Below, piece after piece: positions 43,630 to 55,900 of a stretch of DNA of 64,000 nucleotides. The stretch is from NCBI GenBank assembly GCA_026936325.1, contig JAPTHN010000042.1, positions 2,976,001-3,040,000 on the forward strand. Reading direction: 5' to 3'. The first letter of the stretch is position 1; every line of letters begins with the position of its first letter. The translations under genes and the position numbers were made by a program. The notes under the pieces are model-generated. The model made no database searches and had not been told where the DNA came from. It saw nothing but the letters and a program-made list of their open reading frames with translations. This stretch comes from Platynereis dumerilii (lineage: Eukaryota > Annelida > Polychaeta > Phyllodocida > Nereididae).

Positions 43630-46600
43630 TAGGGTGTGGCTGGTGCCCTTACTTCATATGATCAAGCATACCTTTTTTTCAGTCCTGTGAAATGGCCTCA
43701 ATAGGCTATCTTGAAAGTTTCAGTGTAAATATTTTAATATTTACCTGTCCCCCAGATACGATTTAGTTTTTACTTCCAACGGAAGGTCAAAATAACCAAA
43801 AAATTAGTCAAAAATGTCATAACTCTGGAACCGTTGGTACTAGAGACATGCAAATTGGCTCAAAATAATGGAAACCCCATATTATTATTCATCTTACATT
43901 GACATAATGGGTCAAGAGCCAATATTTGTGGAGATATTTGCAAAAAACTGTTTTTCGCATTGAAATTTTACTATAGAGCTCAACTGCATTGCCAGTTTTG
44001 CCTTGAAACCGATTATGATATATTTCTGGGTTGTATATATGCGTTTAAATAGTTGATATCTGCATCTAGTTATGATTTGTCATACCCACTGGCCTCTTAA
44101 GAAGCCGGTAGAATTGTTTTTCACCCAAATCTCTGATAGCAGGGGGAAGCTTTATAGAAAAATAATCATTACAACATGTCGACAGCATCAAGGCAATGAA
44201 TTGTTGAGAAGTGTTATTTTTTTCCAAGATTGATCTACATAATAAAAAAACTCTTAAAGCCCACTTTGACTATTTCTATTTTAGATTTAGACATTTGATC
44301 ATCTTGGTTATTATCTTCAGATCCCCACACTTAAAGTTGGGTGCCAATATCTGTCCGACTGTCCATTGACCTTAGACTAATTCATCATATCAGTTGCAGC
44401 ATCATTGATCAAATTTAATGCTGTCATGGTTCATCTAGTATAAACCATAGAGTATCACCAATCAATGTCTATTCATAGATACTTTCCATTGACAATGACA
44501 ACAAAATCTTCAAAGCCTCAGAAATTTTTCCTTCCTTTACTTGTGGCATTTTTAAAACTACTAACTAGTATGGATTTCGACTTCAATCTGGCGCAAGTTC
44601 AGATCTCCTCTATTACCAATTGGTAAATGACTAGAATTGGAATGTGACTAAGCATACAAAGGTCTAAAGACTTATACAGCTGTATAAAATGGTTTAATAA
44701 ACGAAGTTACAACATAGTTTGGTGGAGACTGTGATAGGGCCAAGGGTTTTCGATATGGAAACCCTGACCTGGCTCAACAGAACCGACAAGGACCAGGAAA
44801 ATGTGTACTCTCAGCAAAGAATAAAACATCCATCTAGCATGATCAGGAATCAAACCTAGGTCATAGAAGTTAGCAGCCCAGTAGGTTACTATTGAGCTAG
44901 TCTCCAGGCCTTTGCTGAAAGTTGGAAAAATCAATCCTGGAAGACAATTCAATGAGGATGTAACGTTCTTGAAAATTATATGTCAGTAGTAGTGGCGACT
45001 TACAATATTCAAGACAAGAAGTTAGCAGATCATGATGGAGAAAGAAAGAGGCAGAAAGAGGAAAAGTAGAGAAGGAACAAGGTGACCCCTGCTATGGTCA
45101 CAATCAGAGATATGGATTATGGAGCTACTGCATACAATACTGGTCACCTGTATGAGTTATTAGGTTTCTCAGCATAACCAAACACAGCTGAGTATGAAAA
45201 CTTATTACAGCAGCATGAACTAAGTCTTGCAGAATTGGGCAACGGGCAATTGGGCATGCATGAATTCTATCCAAACCAGAATAAAAGAGGACTTTGTCTG
45301 TGGCCTGTATGGCTGTTTTAGTCTTTTCCACAGGCCAGCATACACAGGGTTATGAGCCAGTGGAACAGGCTACGGCTGTTTTGGCTAAATTGAATATTTA
45401 CACCAATTATTATGGAGTTCTTGCAGACTTAAAAAAAATAATTCCAAATGTATGCTGCATAGTAGATTTCTGCAATTCCAATATGTAGCTACTGTGAATC
45501 ATCTCAATCCGGTCAGAGACGAATAGTATGATTTTGTTTGTACATGTACTTGGCCATGAAAACTGTCAGTCACTATTATACATTTGGATTAGCAAATTAG
45601 CTTGTTTTGAGCCAAATTAATAATGATGAGTCCCATGCAGTGAAAAAGCTACTATGCCAATCATACTGGTGCATTTTAACAAGTGAGATTTATTAAACTT
45701 GGCAAAAATGCAGGACTCTATAGATCTAATCATAGTGACAAAAAGTAATAGAATTTGCTCCAGGTTGTTATAATGTCAGGGTGAGACTTCCACTTCCAGA
45801 TGAGGAAAGGCATATATGTATGTATATCATTTATTTTGTCTCAACCAAAGACCTGAGCACTATATATATCTGTAGCACGTAAGCCAAAATCAATTTTCTG
45901 TATACATATGCCTTGCATGGTTGTCTTATAATCCACAAAATATAATTTACAAACACTTTTATGTCGATAAAAATGCTAATTTTTGTGTTTTAAAGCGATT
46001 TCTGGCAAATATTACCAAAAAAAAAAGGTTTTATATTCATAATTTCAATGATAGGCCATATACCATGTATATATTTTTCATTATTTGCCACGTTCACGAA
46101 TTCGTGGAGGTGTAAAAACGAGCATGTACGAATCCGTGGACATGAAAAAACGAGCATAGGTGCTCGTGTACATGTAATAACTAACACTCGTACATGTCAA
46201 ATAGTGAAAAATATATACCTCCATATACTGTTAGCTTCATGTAGTCATGGCAGGTACTAGTAGCTCCATGATGTAGTAAGTAACTATGACATGCATGTCT
46301 TAACTGGCTCTTAGATAAGTTTTTGAATATGTTGATATGCCAGAGGAATTTAAAAATCTGTTTCAAGATGTAATCTGGCAATTTAGATGAGCTCGATAGT
46401 GAAGTTCAATACGAAATTATTAGTTTTTCGTAAATATCTCCACAAATATTGGATTTAGACCTACAATGTTAATGTAAGATGAATATAAATATGGGTTTCC
46501 CGTCATTTTTAGCCAATTTGCATGTCTCTAGGACCAACGATTCCAGAGTTATGACATTTTTGAAGAATTTTTAAGTTATTTTGACCTTCCGGTTGGAAAA

Positions 46601-46740
46601 TCTCAACTGGGGACAGATAAATATTGTCACAGAACTTTGAAACTTCACAGTTTAACTTTTCATGTCATGGCACAGGACTGAGCAAAAGGTAGGCTGACTG
46701 AAAGAAAACTTAATTTTGAGAGGGCACCAGCCACACCCTA
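43630..46740. mobile_element. hAT-type element with long subterminal inverted arms (3.1 kb)
   Basis: The ends are a perfect 20-bp inverted repeat (TAGGGTGTGGCTGGTGCCCT) flanked by a perfect 8-bp duplication, ATGGTTGT, at 43,622-43,629 and 46,741-46,748. About 350 bp at each end (43,640-43,990 and 46,385-46,720) are diverged inverted repeats. The 2.4-kb centre has a SINE head near 44,838-44,912 but no recognisable transposase, so it is non-autonomous. Confidence 0.82.
44838..44912 (-). mobile_element. tRNA-derived SINE head, minus strand (Ser-like anticodon arm)
   Basis: The minus strand reads TAGCTCAATAGTAACC (A-box region), CTGCTAACT in the anticodon-loop position (anticodon GCT, Ser-like) and GGTTTGATTCC (B box). 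It lies inside the 3.1-kb hAT-type element, so it is a later insertion or a captured segment. Confidence 0.6.
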
Positions 46741-47169
46741 ATGGTTGTTTGATTCAGTTGGAGCAGGTGAAACTGATATGTTTGAGCCACTTGCTTGATC
46801 CATCATGGACATTCATGGTGTCCTGTTGTGAAATTTCTCCTTGAGGGCAGCACCTTGTGACTTTTTGGCCTTTTAGGTGAGATCTTTGCCAAGAAGCTGT
46901 TCAGAATTGATGACTGGGATGGGGATGATGGGGAGATTTTTTGGAAATGAACAATTGAACATGGCGGTGTGTTGCATGGGCATACCAGAGGACAAGAAAT
47001 GGTGGCGGAGGTAGGAGTGGGGGGAGTCGCTTCCCAAAAATTTGGGAAAAGGTCAGACAAGAATTCAACCATCAATAAACATTATTGGAAATCAGTGATA
47101 AGGACGCCCCAAGCAAAAAACTCCCCCCCCCTTAGGTCTTAAATTCTGAATTGTTTCTGAGTATATTAT

Positions 47170-47584
47170 TGACAGTTCGAGCTCGCTCGTACTGTCCTAG
47201 GAAACGCGCTCGAATTTGAGGAGCCCTCGGTTTCGTCAAGCAATCTTGAATTACGTACCTGTTTGGATACTGAATCGCCGAGCATTTAGGCAACAAGGGT
47301 ATTGGCTGTTTAATGACAGCTGTTTTATGTCGTTTTAGCACATGTGGCATGTGTAATGACAGCTTGTTCATGGGTCATTCTTCGTGTCCAAAAAAAGTTT
47401 TCCCACCGGACCAATAATGGTGAAAATACACCGGGCCACGGTTCCGCACTGCGCATGCTCTATGACGCGACCTACTTCGCCACAACTAGGTCAATGACCC
47501 AATTCTAGGCAAGCGCGCGAGAGTGATCATTGTTTTGGCTGGAGATGAAGCAGCAGGAGCTGTCAAAGCACTGTGTATTGCTCT
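47170..47584 (+). promoter_or_regulatory. CpG-richer promoter-like stretch with possible first exon
   Basis: Unlike its AT-rich surroundings this segment has many CpGs, a TGCGCATGCTC string close to the NRF1 consensus, and a donor-like CT followed by GTAAGT at 47,585. An ATG at 47,545 opens 13 codons (MKQQELSKHCVLL) before that donor. It could be the promoter and first exon of an unrecognised + strand transcript. No good downstream coding exon was found. Confidence 0.3.
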
Positions 47585-48640
47585 GTAAGTTGCTGTAGAG
47601 TTGGTTGTAGTGTCATTTGTGTTACTCACGGATGTTGACTATGTATTTCAACAGAATTTAGAATGCTCAGGTACTTGGGACATGGGCTCAGAATGGTGAT
47701 AAAGTCATGTATTGGTATGGCATTGAGTAAAACCACTGCATTGTGCCAGTGACTGCAAGCCTGTACAGAGGCTCAGGCCTACAAATTGTTGTCAGATGAT
47801 GCTATTAGACCCCCCCCCATGTTTGACCCCCCCCCAAACATGCATGACTGCCACTACACCCCCCCCCCACTACCCCTGCCCCCACCAAAACAACTACAAG
47901 AACTGGATCAGGAGTTTTGGGCAGGCCTACCCCTCATTGGCCTCAGCTGGTATTTGATTGATTGTTCATTTATTTATTGACTCTTGACATGTAAATTATA
48001 ATAATAAATAAAATAAATTTAAAAAAATGGAGTAATTACAATGGAGCAAGGGAGACCTCCGGCAGGACATCAGAACCATTTTATTTTCTGTGTTTGTTGA
48101 TTATACATGTATGTATCATATAATATGTGGTGGCCAGGCATGTAGCACAGGTCTGCTTTTTTACAGCATCACGTAAAATTATATTCTGGCAGTGTGGTCG
48201 GGTATGGAGGGGCACCCACAAAAAAGCGATTACTGTATGAGTAAAACGTAATAAATAAAAATGATAAATTCTTAAGTGACCTTTTGACCTTTTGTAATTG
48301 TGGCCACAATATCTATTTCGTTTGACCTGTATTTTTGCAGGGCACAAAATTCTTCTTTGGTAATGCTAGTTTGTCATGGCTATACCCCTGGGCTTCAGAG
48401 GTGGCCCTGGTCCTGGGAGTCATAGTTTTTCGGGTCGAAGTAGATATCTGGCCAAAAAGTAAACAGGTTTATCGATGCATCCAAATTAATTGAATACTTT
48501 GACATGGAGCCCATCCTAATAACTATTTGTAAACCAAATACAATGTATGTAGTATTTTGTTTTCTCTTTTGAAATAATGTCAATGGTAGGGATTAAGGGG
48601 CTCTTTGAATTATTTTGCAACGAGCCCGAAATGGTGCCAC
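47585..48640. other. AT-rich stretch with poly-C tracts, nothing recognised
   Basis: C runs near 47,810-47,870 and (AATA)n-like sequence near 48,000. No supported gene. Confidence 0.4.
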
Positions 48641-48647
48641 TCTGGCC

Positions 48648-49080
48648 CTGGGGCTATGGAGTCGGAGTCAGGAGGAGCGTAGTCGTGGAATCGGAGGTTT
48701 TGAGGTCGAGTAAAGAGTTTAACTTAGGTTTTTAGGTGGAGTCGGAAATGAATCTGTAGACTCCTGATCTCCTCAAAATTGTTTAAAAAATTGACAAAAA
48801 AACTATAGGATAATGTGAACTATATTAAATTTGTGTTAAAAGAGTAATTACATAAAACTTCATAGACTGCTGTTAATGTATAAAAATCCAATGGAAACAT
48901 TGTAAAATACACCCTTTTCTTTCCTAACCACATGAAATTTGTGTGCAAATAATGCTGGAAAGAAGAGTCTGGACTCTGGAGTTGAAATTTAGGAGACCTA
49001 AGAAGTCTGAGTTGTTTTTCAGGAAGGCAAAGGAGTCCGAGTCGATGCTCTCGCCAGGTACCCGACTCCAAAAGCCCCGG
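48648..49080. mobile_element. GAGTCGGAGTC-rich hAT-like element, family F copy 1
   Basis: The left end CTGGGGCTATGGAGTCGGAG and the right end CGACTCCAAAAGCCCCGG are approximate inverted repeats rich in GAGTC. Relatives with better ends are at 52,403-52,820 and 57,934-58,356. No clear target duplication remains. Confidence 0.6.
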
Positions 49081-49333
49081 GCAAGTGTAATTGAAGTAAT
49101 TTTTTTTAAAGTATTGAAATAGCACATTAAATGGAAAAATTGTGGAATTAAATTTTTCTTTCTGGGCAGCTACATATTTGTGTGTAATATGCTTATACAG
49201 GAGTCTAGAGTCCAAATTGGTGTTGAGATTCGGTAGGCCTGAAGAGCATGAGCAATTTTTTGGGAACGTTGGGTTTCTGGGAGTCAGAGTCACTAGCTAC
49301 CTGACTCTGAAGCTCTTGTTTTGCACCCTGGCT
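49081..49333. mobile_element. Family F, partial tandem second half
   Basis: This segment repeats the right half of the preceding element (ATTTGTGTG...AATATGC..., then the GAGTC-rich end with CTGACTCTGAAGCTC). It gives one and a half units in tandem. Confidence 0.55.
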
Positions 49334-49499
49334 TTGTTCACGCACCATGAGATGTTTGACCCAAAGAAGTCTGTGATCTTGAAATTGCATTATCTCTTCA
49401 TGGATTTTAAGGTGTCCTGTGAGTTTTTTTTTTTGTTTTCATTTCATTTCCTGGGATTTTGCACCACGGAGCGTCAGAACCAGGAGGGCTGTCCTGTTG

Positions 49500-50165
49500 A
49501 TAAACGTCGAGGGAGGAGAGACAAGAAATTGAGGAAGCAAGAGCAAGGGCTAGGTGGAGGCAGGAAGGAAGAATGCAGAGGTGAAGGACAAAGAGACTGG
49601 GGTGGAGGAGGCAGGAGCTAGAGAAGAGGAGTAAGGAGCTATGGAGAAGGTACATGCATAGAATGAGGAGGAAATAGCTGTCAAGAGCAGGTAACATTTA
49701 CCGGCTAGAGTCTGGAAAGAGGAAGGCCAAGGGAGGGGCTCAGTGAGGAGCAATCGAGAGGAGCTAAATGGGGAGGGGGAGAAGTGAGAATGTAGGAGGA
49801 AGGAGAAAGAAGCCCCATTTAAGCATGTTACTCCCAACTGGAAAATGTGGGACTTGAGGGAGTTGGTGGGAATTGGAGGAAGTTATCAGAAATTAGTGGG
49901 CATTCAGGGATTACCATGGGAGCTATTGAGAGTTAGAGTAAGTGGGTGTTTGGGGAGTTCGAAGGAGTTATTGAGATTTAGCAAAGAGTTAATCTGAGTT
50001 AAGTGGGAGTTAGCAGGAATTAGTGGGGGTTGGCAGGAATTAGTGGGAGTTAGTAGGAGTTAGCAGAAGTTACCAGAAGTTAGTGTGAGTTACCAGGAAA
50101 TACGGGAGGCTGCCAGAGGCAGGAATTGCTTTGAGTTGATAGCAGGAGTTAGTGGGAGTTAGGGG
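49500..50165 (+). repeat. Purine-rich tract grading into a TTAGTGGGAG minisatellite
   Basis: 49,500-49,830 is GA-rich with GGAGGAG-type runs. 49,840-50,165 consists of about 11-12-bp units built on GAGTTAGTGGGAGTTAG with substitutions. Reading frames here on either strand are compositional artefacts. Confidence 0.7.
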
Positions 50166-50170
50166 AGTTT

Positions 50171-51520
50171 TTTGACGCAGACTTGTAAATATCATGGCTA
50201 ATTTTGTATTTTACGTAAATTTTAAATACATACTTCTCCGTCTTGTATTTACTGTTTACGTCATACCTTTCGTGCTTTTAGATTTATTGTCTGGACATAT
50301 TTAGCATGCTTTTGTTCAAGTTTTGGTTAATTTGATACAAATTTGCAAATATCATGGCTAATTTAGTATTTTACGTTATTTTAAAAAACATACTTCTCCG
50401 TCTTGTAGTTGTTGCTACGTTCTACGTTTCGTGCTTTTGAATTTATTGTTTGGGCAAATCTAGCAAGCTTTTGTTCAAGTTTCGGATAATTTGACGCAGA
50501 TTTGTAAATATCACGGCTACTTTTGTATTTTCTGTAATTTTAACACATACTTCTCTGTCTTGTATTTACTGTTTACGTCATACCTTTCGTGCTTTTAAAT
50601 TTATTGTCTGGCAAATCTAGCAAGCTTTTGTTCAAGTTTCGGATAATTTGACGCAGATATTTGGTATTTTACGTAATTTTCAAAACGTACTTCTCTGTCT
50701 TGTATTTACCGCTTATGTTAAGCCTTTCGTGAGTTTTAATTTACTGTCAGGACATATCTAGCAAGCGTTTGTTCAAGTTTCGGATAATTTCATGTAAATT
50801 TGTAAATATCATGGCTAGTTTTGTATTTTCCGTAATTTTAAAAACATACTTCTCCGTCTTGTAGTTGTTGTTATGTTATACCTTTCGTGCTTTTAAATTT
50901 ATTGTCCGGACAAATCCAGCAAGCTTTTGTTCAAGTTTCGGTTAATTTGATGCAGATTTGTAAATATCATGGCTAATTTTGTATTTTCCGTAATTATAAA
51001 AACATACTTCTCCGTCTTATAGTTGTTGCTATGTTATACCTTCAGTGCTCTTAAATTTATTGTCAGGAAATATTTAGCATGCTTTTGTTCAAGTTTCGGT
51101 TAATTTGATGCAGATTTGTAAATATCATGGCTAATTTTGTATTTTTCCAGTAATTTCAAACACATACTTCTCCGTCTTGTATTTACTGTTGACGTCATAC
51201 CTTTCGTGCTTTTAAATTTATTGTCAGGACATATCTAGCGAGCGTTTGTTCAAGTTTAGGATATTTCATGTAAATTTGTAAATATCATGGCTAATTTTGT
51301 ATTTTCTATAATTAACAAAAAATACTTTCCGTCTTGTCATGTTCACTCACGATATAACTACGGTGCTTTTTAATTTATTGCCTGGGCAATATAGCCAGCT
51401 TTTGATAACGTTTCAAGTAATTTAATGAGGATTTATAAATATTGTTGCAAATTTTGGATTTTCCTTTAATCATTTTAAAACCTTATTTCTCCACTTTGTC
51501 ATTGTTACTTTGGTTAGCAA
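50171..51520 (+). repeat. Satellite array, about 159-bp monomer, eight to nine units
   Basis: Unit starts (TTTGAYGCAGATTTGTAAAT or variants) lie at 50,171, 50,331, 50,490, 50,647, 50,788, 50,946, 51,104, 51,264 and 51,421. All spacings are 157-160 except one shortened unit of 141. Each unit carries ATCATGGCTAATTTTGTATT, CATACTTCTCCGTCTTGT, TTTCGTGCTTTTAAATTTAT and CTTTTGTTCAAGTTTCGG. The last unit is the most diverged. Confidence 0.9.
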
Positions 51521-52402
51521 ACATCCCTTCCAGTTCCTGGTGAATCGATTCAAAATAGCAATTTTGAAGGTTGATTTTTTTTCCAGGTCTTTGCAAAGCC
51601 AGGTTACCACCTTAGGCCTTGAGTGCCCTTGACGGAAACACCAGTGCAGTATGACAGAAGGTATGCTTTACAATTTACTTGGTCTGATGCAGATACATGT
51701 ACTTAGATGGAGATGTTTATAATAACTAGATAATAGAGTATATATTCTATAACCACTACATCTAACCTACACAGTTATTTAAATAACTAGATAATAGTTT
51801 TTAATTTTGCATTATTGCAAACACATTCTAAATAATTGAACTTTTAAAATGTCTCAGAATGTCATTTAACAGTTCACCAACAAATAGTCCGCCTTTGGAC
51901 AAACTTGAATATCTTAAAGATTCCTTTGCTGATTTTTTTGACAGTTGGCTGAATTATAGCCCCACAAAACGACCTGACAAATGTGTATTTATAGCTTTGT
52001 GACATTTTCCCTGGCTGCGCCAGCAGCCTTCGAGTCAGGCTATCCCTGTTTTCAAAATCCAAGGCTTTTCCAATGGATATGAACAATTTCACCATGCGAG
52101 GGACTTGGAGGGAGCCACCAGCTGGATAAACTTCATCATGTGTCTGGAGAAAATTTGTTTCTCAATTGTGTTTAGAATATAACTAAGAATTTCTTTTGTA
52201 ACTATTTCACAGTTTGGGTTCTTGGATGCAATAACAAATAATATGAGTGCAGTTTAAACACCTTTTGGTAAACATTTTTTTGGAAAAGCCAAAACTTCAA
52301 ATTTTTGAAAACAGGGGTATGTGCACTAAGAGTCTGCTGGCTCAGACAAAACTTAAGCAATAAAGCTACAAATACACACACACACTGTCAATAAATCAAT
52401 AT
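51521..52402. other. Stretch with one exon-like acceptor/donor pair
   Basis: 51,587-51,660 is bounded by a strong acceptor (TTTTTTTTCCAG) and donor (AAG then GTATGC) but has stops in all frames. If real it would be a non-coding exon. Nothing else is recognised. Confidence 0.3.
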
Positions 52403-52820
52403 CAGGGCTTTGAAGTCTGGTCATAAGTGAACCGACTCCGATGGCTTTCTGAAAAGCGACTCCGACTCCTTGCATCTCCTGAATTACGACTCCGACTCCT
52501 GACTCCGCTTATCATCATTATTGCACATAAATATAACATGGTAGACAGAGAAGCAAATGTCATGCTACAAAGTTTTCATACGATTTTGTTCATGAATACT
52601 TGCTTAGGAAGTTTTATATACAAATTTGGGATTCATTTCACATTTTTGGAACTGTGTTTTTGTGAGTTACATTAATTATTGTAGGAGTCAGGAGTCACCA
52701 CTTTAATTTTCGACTCTGACTCCGACTCCGACTCCACCTGAAAATCAAAGTTCCACTCCGACTCCCGACTCCACCCAAAAACCTCCGACTCCACGACTCC
52801 GACTCCGACTCCAAGCCCTG
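52403..52820 (-). mobile_element. GAGTC-rich hAT-type MITE, family F copy 2 (418 bp)
   Basis: It begins CAGGGCTTTGAAGTC and ends CGACTCCAAGCCCTG. The flanks ATCAATAT (52,395-52,402) and GTCAATAT (52,821-52,828) match at seven of eight positions. Orientation is opposite to the copy at 57,934. Both ends carry arrays of GACTCC. Non-coding. Confidence 0.82.
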
Positions 52821-52982
52821 GTCAATATGCAGGCCTACAAACTGGCCAACTTTCACAGAAATCGGAGAAGATAGCTTTAAGATATTCATGTTTTCGTAAA
52901 GGGGGACTTATTTTTATTGAACCGTTTAGATAATATCATATATCTGATTTAGATTATAATTTTTCTTCCGGCACTTCTTCAG

Positions 52983-55900
52983 TCGTCAATGCCTTCGCCA
53001 GTTGATGTTCTGTCAAATGAACCGCTGCCGAATAATGCAGGTAACAAATTAATCAAAATTTGAATTGAATGACAAAGAATATAAAAAATCAAAATACCAA
53101 ATTAAAAAAGAAAACAGCCATATGTAGGAACAAATTATACATTTATATTGATTAAATATAATTAACAAATTATTATAATCGAATGATGGTTATACGTACT
53201 AGTCTATAATATCATATTCTTTTAAACCTCAAACTGACAAATCTATTCTAGATTACAATTTTTAACTTTGGCAGTAGTTACTCTATTGATGAAGCTTGTG
53301 GGAAATGTTGCCGAGCCCGGAGCGAAATTCCTGGAAATTCACATTTTTCTGCGCGATTTTGGATTGCTTGTTTATGATTTTTTTCTTATCTTCAAAATTC
53401 ATATACCCCCTCTAAAGACATGTACCGAAATGAAATGTAGTACCCTGCCCTCTTGAAACACATGCAAAACGTTAGTACACCCTCAGGCAAAACTACCAAT
53501 TCCCCGCCCATCCCAGTTGTACTTTCTGAATGGTTTTTGAGTTGATTTTCATAAAGCTGAAGGAGTTGATGGTCTGTTCACTTGCTACCTGATAGCTAAG
53601 TCTTGAATTTTTCTGCTTTTCTTTGTCTTTTGCAATAAGGTCTTTTTGCAATGAAACGAGCCCAGTTAATCACAAAGACAGAACCTATTGGAGTCAGTTT
53701 GGATCGGAAAAAAATAATTAAAGCCCAACTTTGATTCATTTGATATTTTAGATCATTAACACGTTTTTACATGTTTTATGGATAGTGGGAACTAGCAATA
53801 AAATACATGTAACCAAATTATCTGTATATTTTCTAAAATGGGATGCTGGATTTCTTATTTGGTATTTCAGGAAACAGGTGCATTTCCATTGTACAGTTTG
53901 GAATATAATTATAAGCTAACAAGTCTTTAAGAAAATTATTTTCAAAATTTCAGGCTCTTTGTGAAGGAGATGGAAAGATTTACGCTGATGTAAGGGATGC
54001 AAATGAGTTGGGGAAAGCGTCAAAACCTTTCTCCAGTTGCTGCCTTTGAAGATTGTTCCACAAAGGAGTGATCATTAGTTTGGAATGCTGAAAGGTAATA
54101 TGGTGGTACATGACAACATGTATATTTGTTTGTTGTTGATTGGATGGCACAGGTCTCTATATAATTATATTGATAATGAGCAAATTTGAAAAAACATCAG
54201 GTAATTAACATTACCCAATATATTGCATTTGTGCATTCAATAGGAGGAATGTCAATACAGATCATCCATTTCATATTTTGAAATTCTGTTTTGACAATGT
54301 GTTTTAAATTTACCATATATAATTTATGAGTACTCATTTTGTGCTGAAGATCAGCAATCAAGCTGGGTGTCAATGCGTAATAATGCGATACCACCTGAGG
54401 GTTTCTGCCATCGAATTGAGAAAAATCCTGATTTTTTATTAATGTTAAATAATTGAAATCCAATTTAATTCAAATCTTGATTTGAAATTTAAAATCAATA
54501 TATATATTTGTATATAAGTATAATAATAGAGTAATTTAAATAAGGTCCATCAAAATTTCTCTCGTGCGGAACATTGTCAACAAAATAGCAGCTGAATGCT
54601 GAGGGTATGCTGCCACTCAGCCTGTTTCTATTGTTCACAGGATGAAGGTGCAGCTGCCCATGTGATTTGTACTAAGGCTACTCAAGGTACTATGATGTTA
54701 TCATTGAAAATCCATTAATCATTTCAGGTCAAATGATGGTGATGTGTACTCGTTCTTCAGACCATAGAAGTTTTCACTCCTGATCAAGACCTTTTACAAG
54801 CGCACTGTACCATGGACGGATCTGATGTACATGTAGCATGGTGGTGAAGATTGTTGCAACATATTCTAAAAACTTTGAAAATGAGGTAATTAATTGAAAT
54901 TTCAAAAATATATGTTTTATTATAAGGACACACCAAATTGATTTTATAGATGACAGATTTGAAGAGGAAAAAAATGCGCAAGTGAACAATTTTTGATTTT
55001 TTTAATAAATTTAATTTTTGACAGGTTTTCATATGCAAGCGAGCAAATGTAATTTTTTTTCAATTCGCAGGAAGCCACATATTTTTGGAGCGAACATTTA
55101 AAAAGATCTAAATACAACTTCTGCTTCAAGATTAGAATCAAGAGTGTGAATGTTTTAACACAAACTTTGTTATATTTGCCAGTGGTCCTACTTGACCAGT
55201 AGCTCTTGCCAGTCAAATATTTGCGAAGAGTGCTTCCTAAATGATTACAATTCTTATTGATTATCATTAATTTGTTCAGGAAAATAAACTTATCTCTAAT
55301 AAAAACAGTGAAGATTATATTGATTACAATCTTCATTGTTCAAACTTGTTCTTATTGGTCAGTGTTATCTGTGATAGCTGTATATCATTGACATATTTTA
55401 TGATATTTATAAAGAAAAAAGTTTCATGAAATTTTTTTAAAGCTGAATTTTCCAGAATAATTCCTGAAATGTGATGCTACACTTTTTCTTTAATGGTCGA
55501 GATGATGCATTTACATTACTAGCATAGTACCTGTGAAGCTTGGGAAAAAGGATAAGAAATTACATTGTTACAGAAGCATCAGCAACATTCAGGGGCGACA
55601 CCTTGAGTAAAAGATTGAAATGGAAATGAAAAAATTGGAGGAGAATGATGTTCGGTCAGAAATGACTAAAAAGCATACTGGTAAAAGAATATAAATTTGA
55701 GGGACCAAACCAGTGATGGGCACAATTCAGCTGCATGCAATTCAATTCAATTTATTTGCGCATAAGTGCAAATTCAATTCAATCACTTGATTTTTGGCAT
55801 GTGCTCAATTCAATTCAATTCATAGTGACAGTCAATTCAATTCAATTCATTTTGTTGCGTAACTTGTCTTAGTGATAAATTATGTCCAGTAGAAGACTGC

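Larger units (their letters stand above)
43441..47166. mobile_element. Family X copy 2 (left part), interrupted by a 3.1-kb hAT-type element
   Basis: 43,441-43,629 matches 12,284-12,475, and 46,749-47,166 continues the match (from TTGATTCAGTTGGAGC) to about 12,899 of copy 1. The right-hand part of the family, with the second terminal repeat, is absent. The interruption is a clean hAT insertion. Confidence 0.75.

Noticed and set aside
48820-49293. 157-codon minus-strand frame
   Set aside because: It lies entirely within the GAGTC-rich MITE and its partial tandem copy; the open frame reflects repeated sequence, not a gene.
49142-49837. Overlapping 95-159-codon frames on both strands
   Set aside because: They read through a GA-rich tract and the end of a MITE, and their composition is simple sequence.
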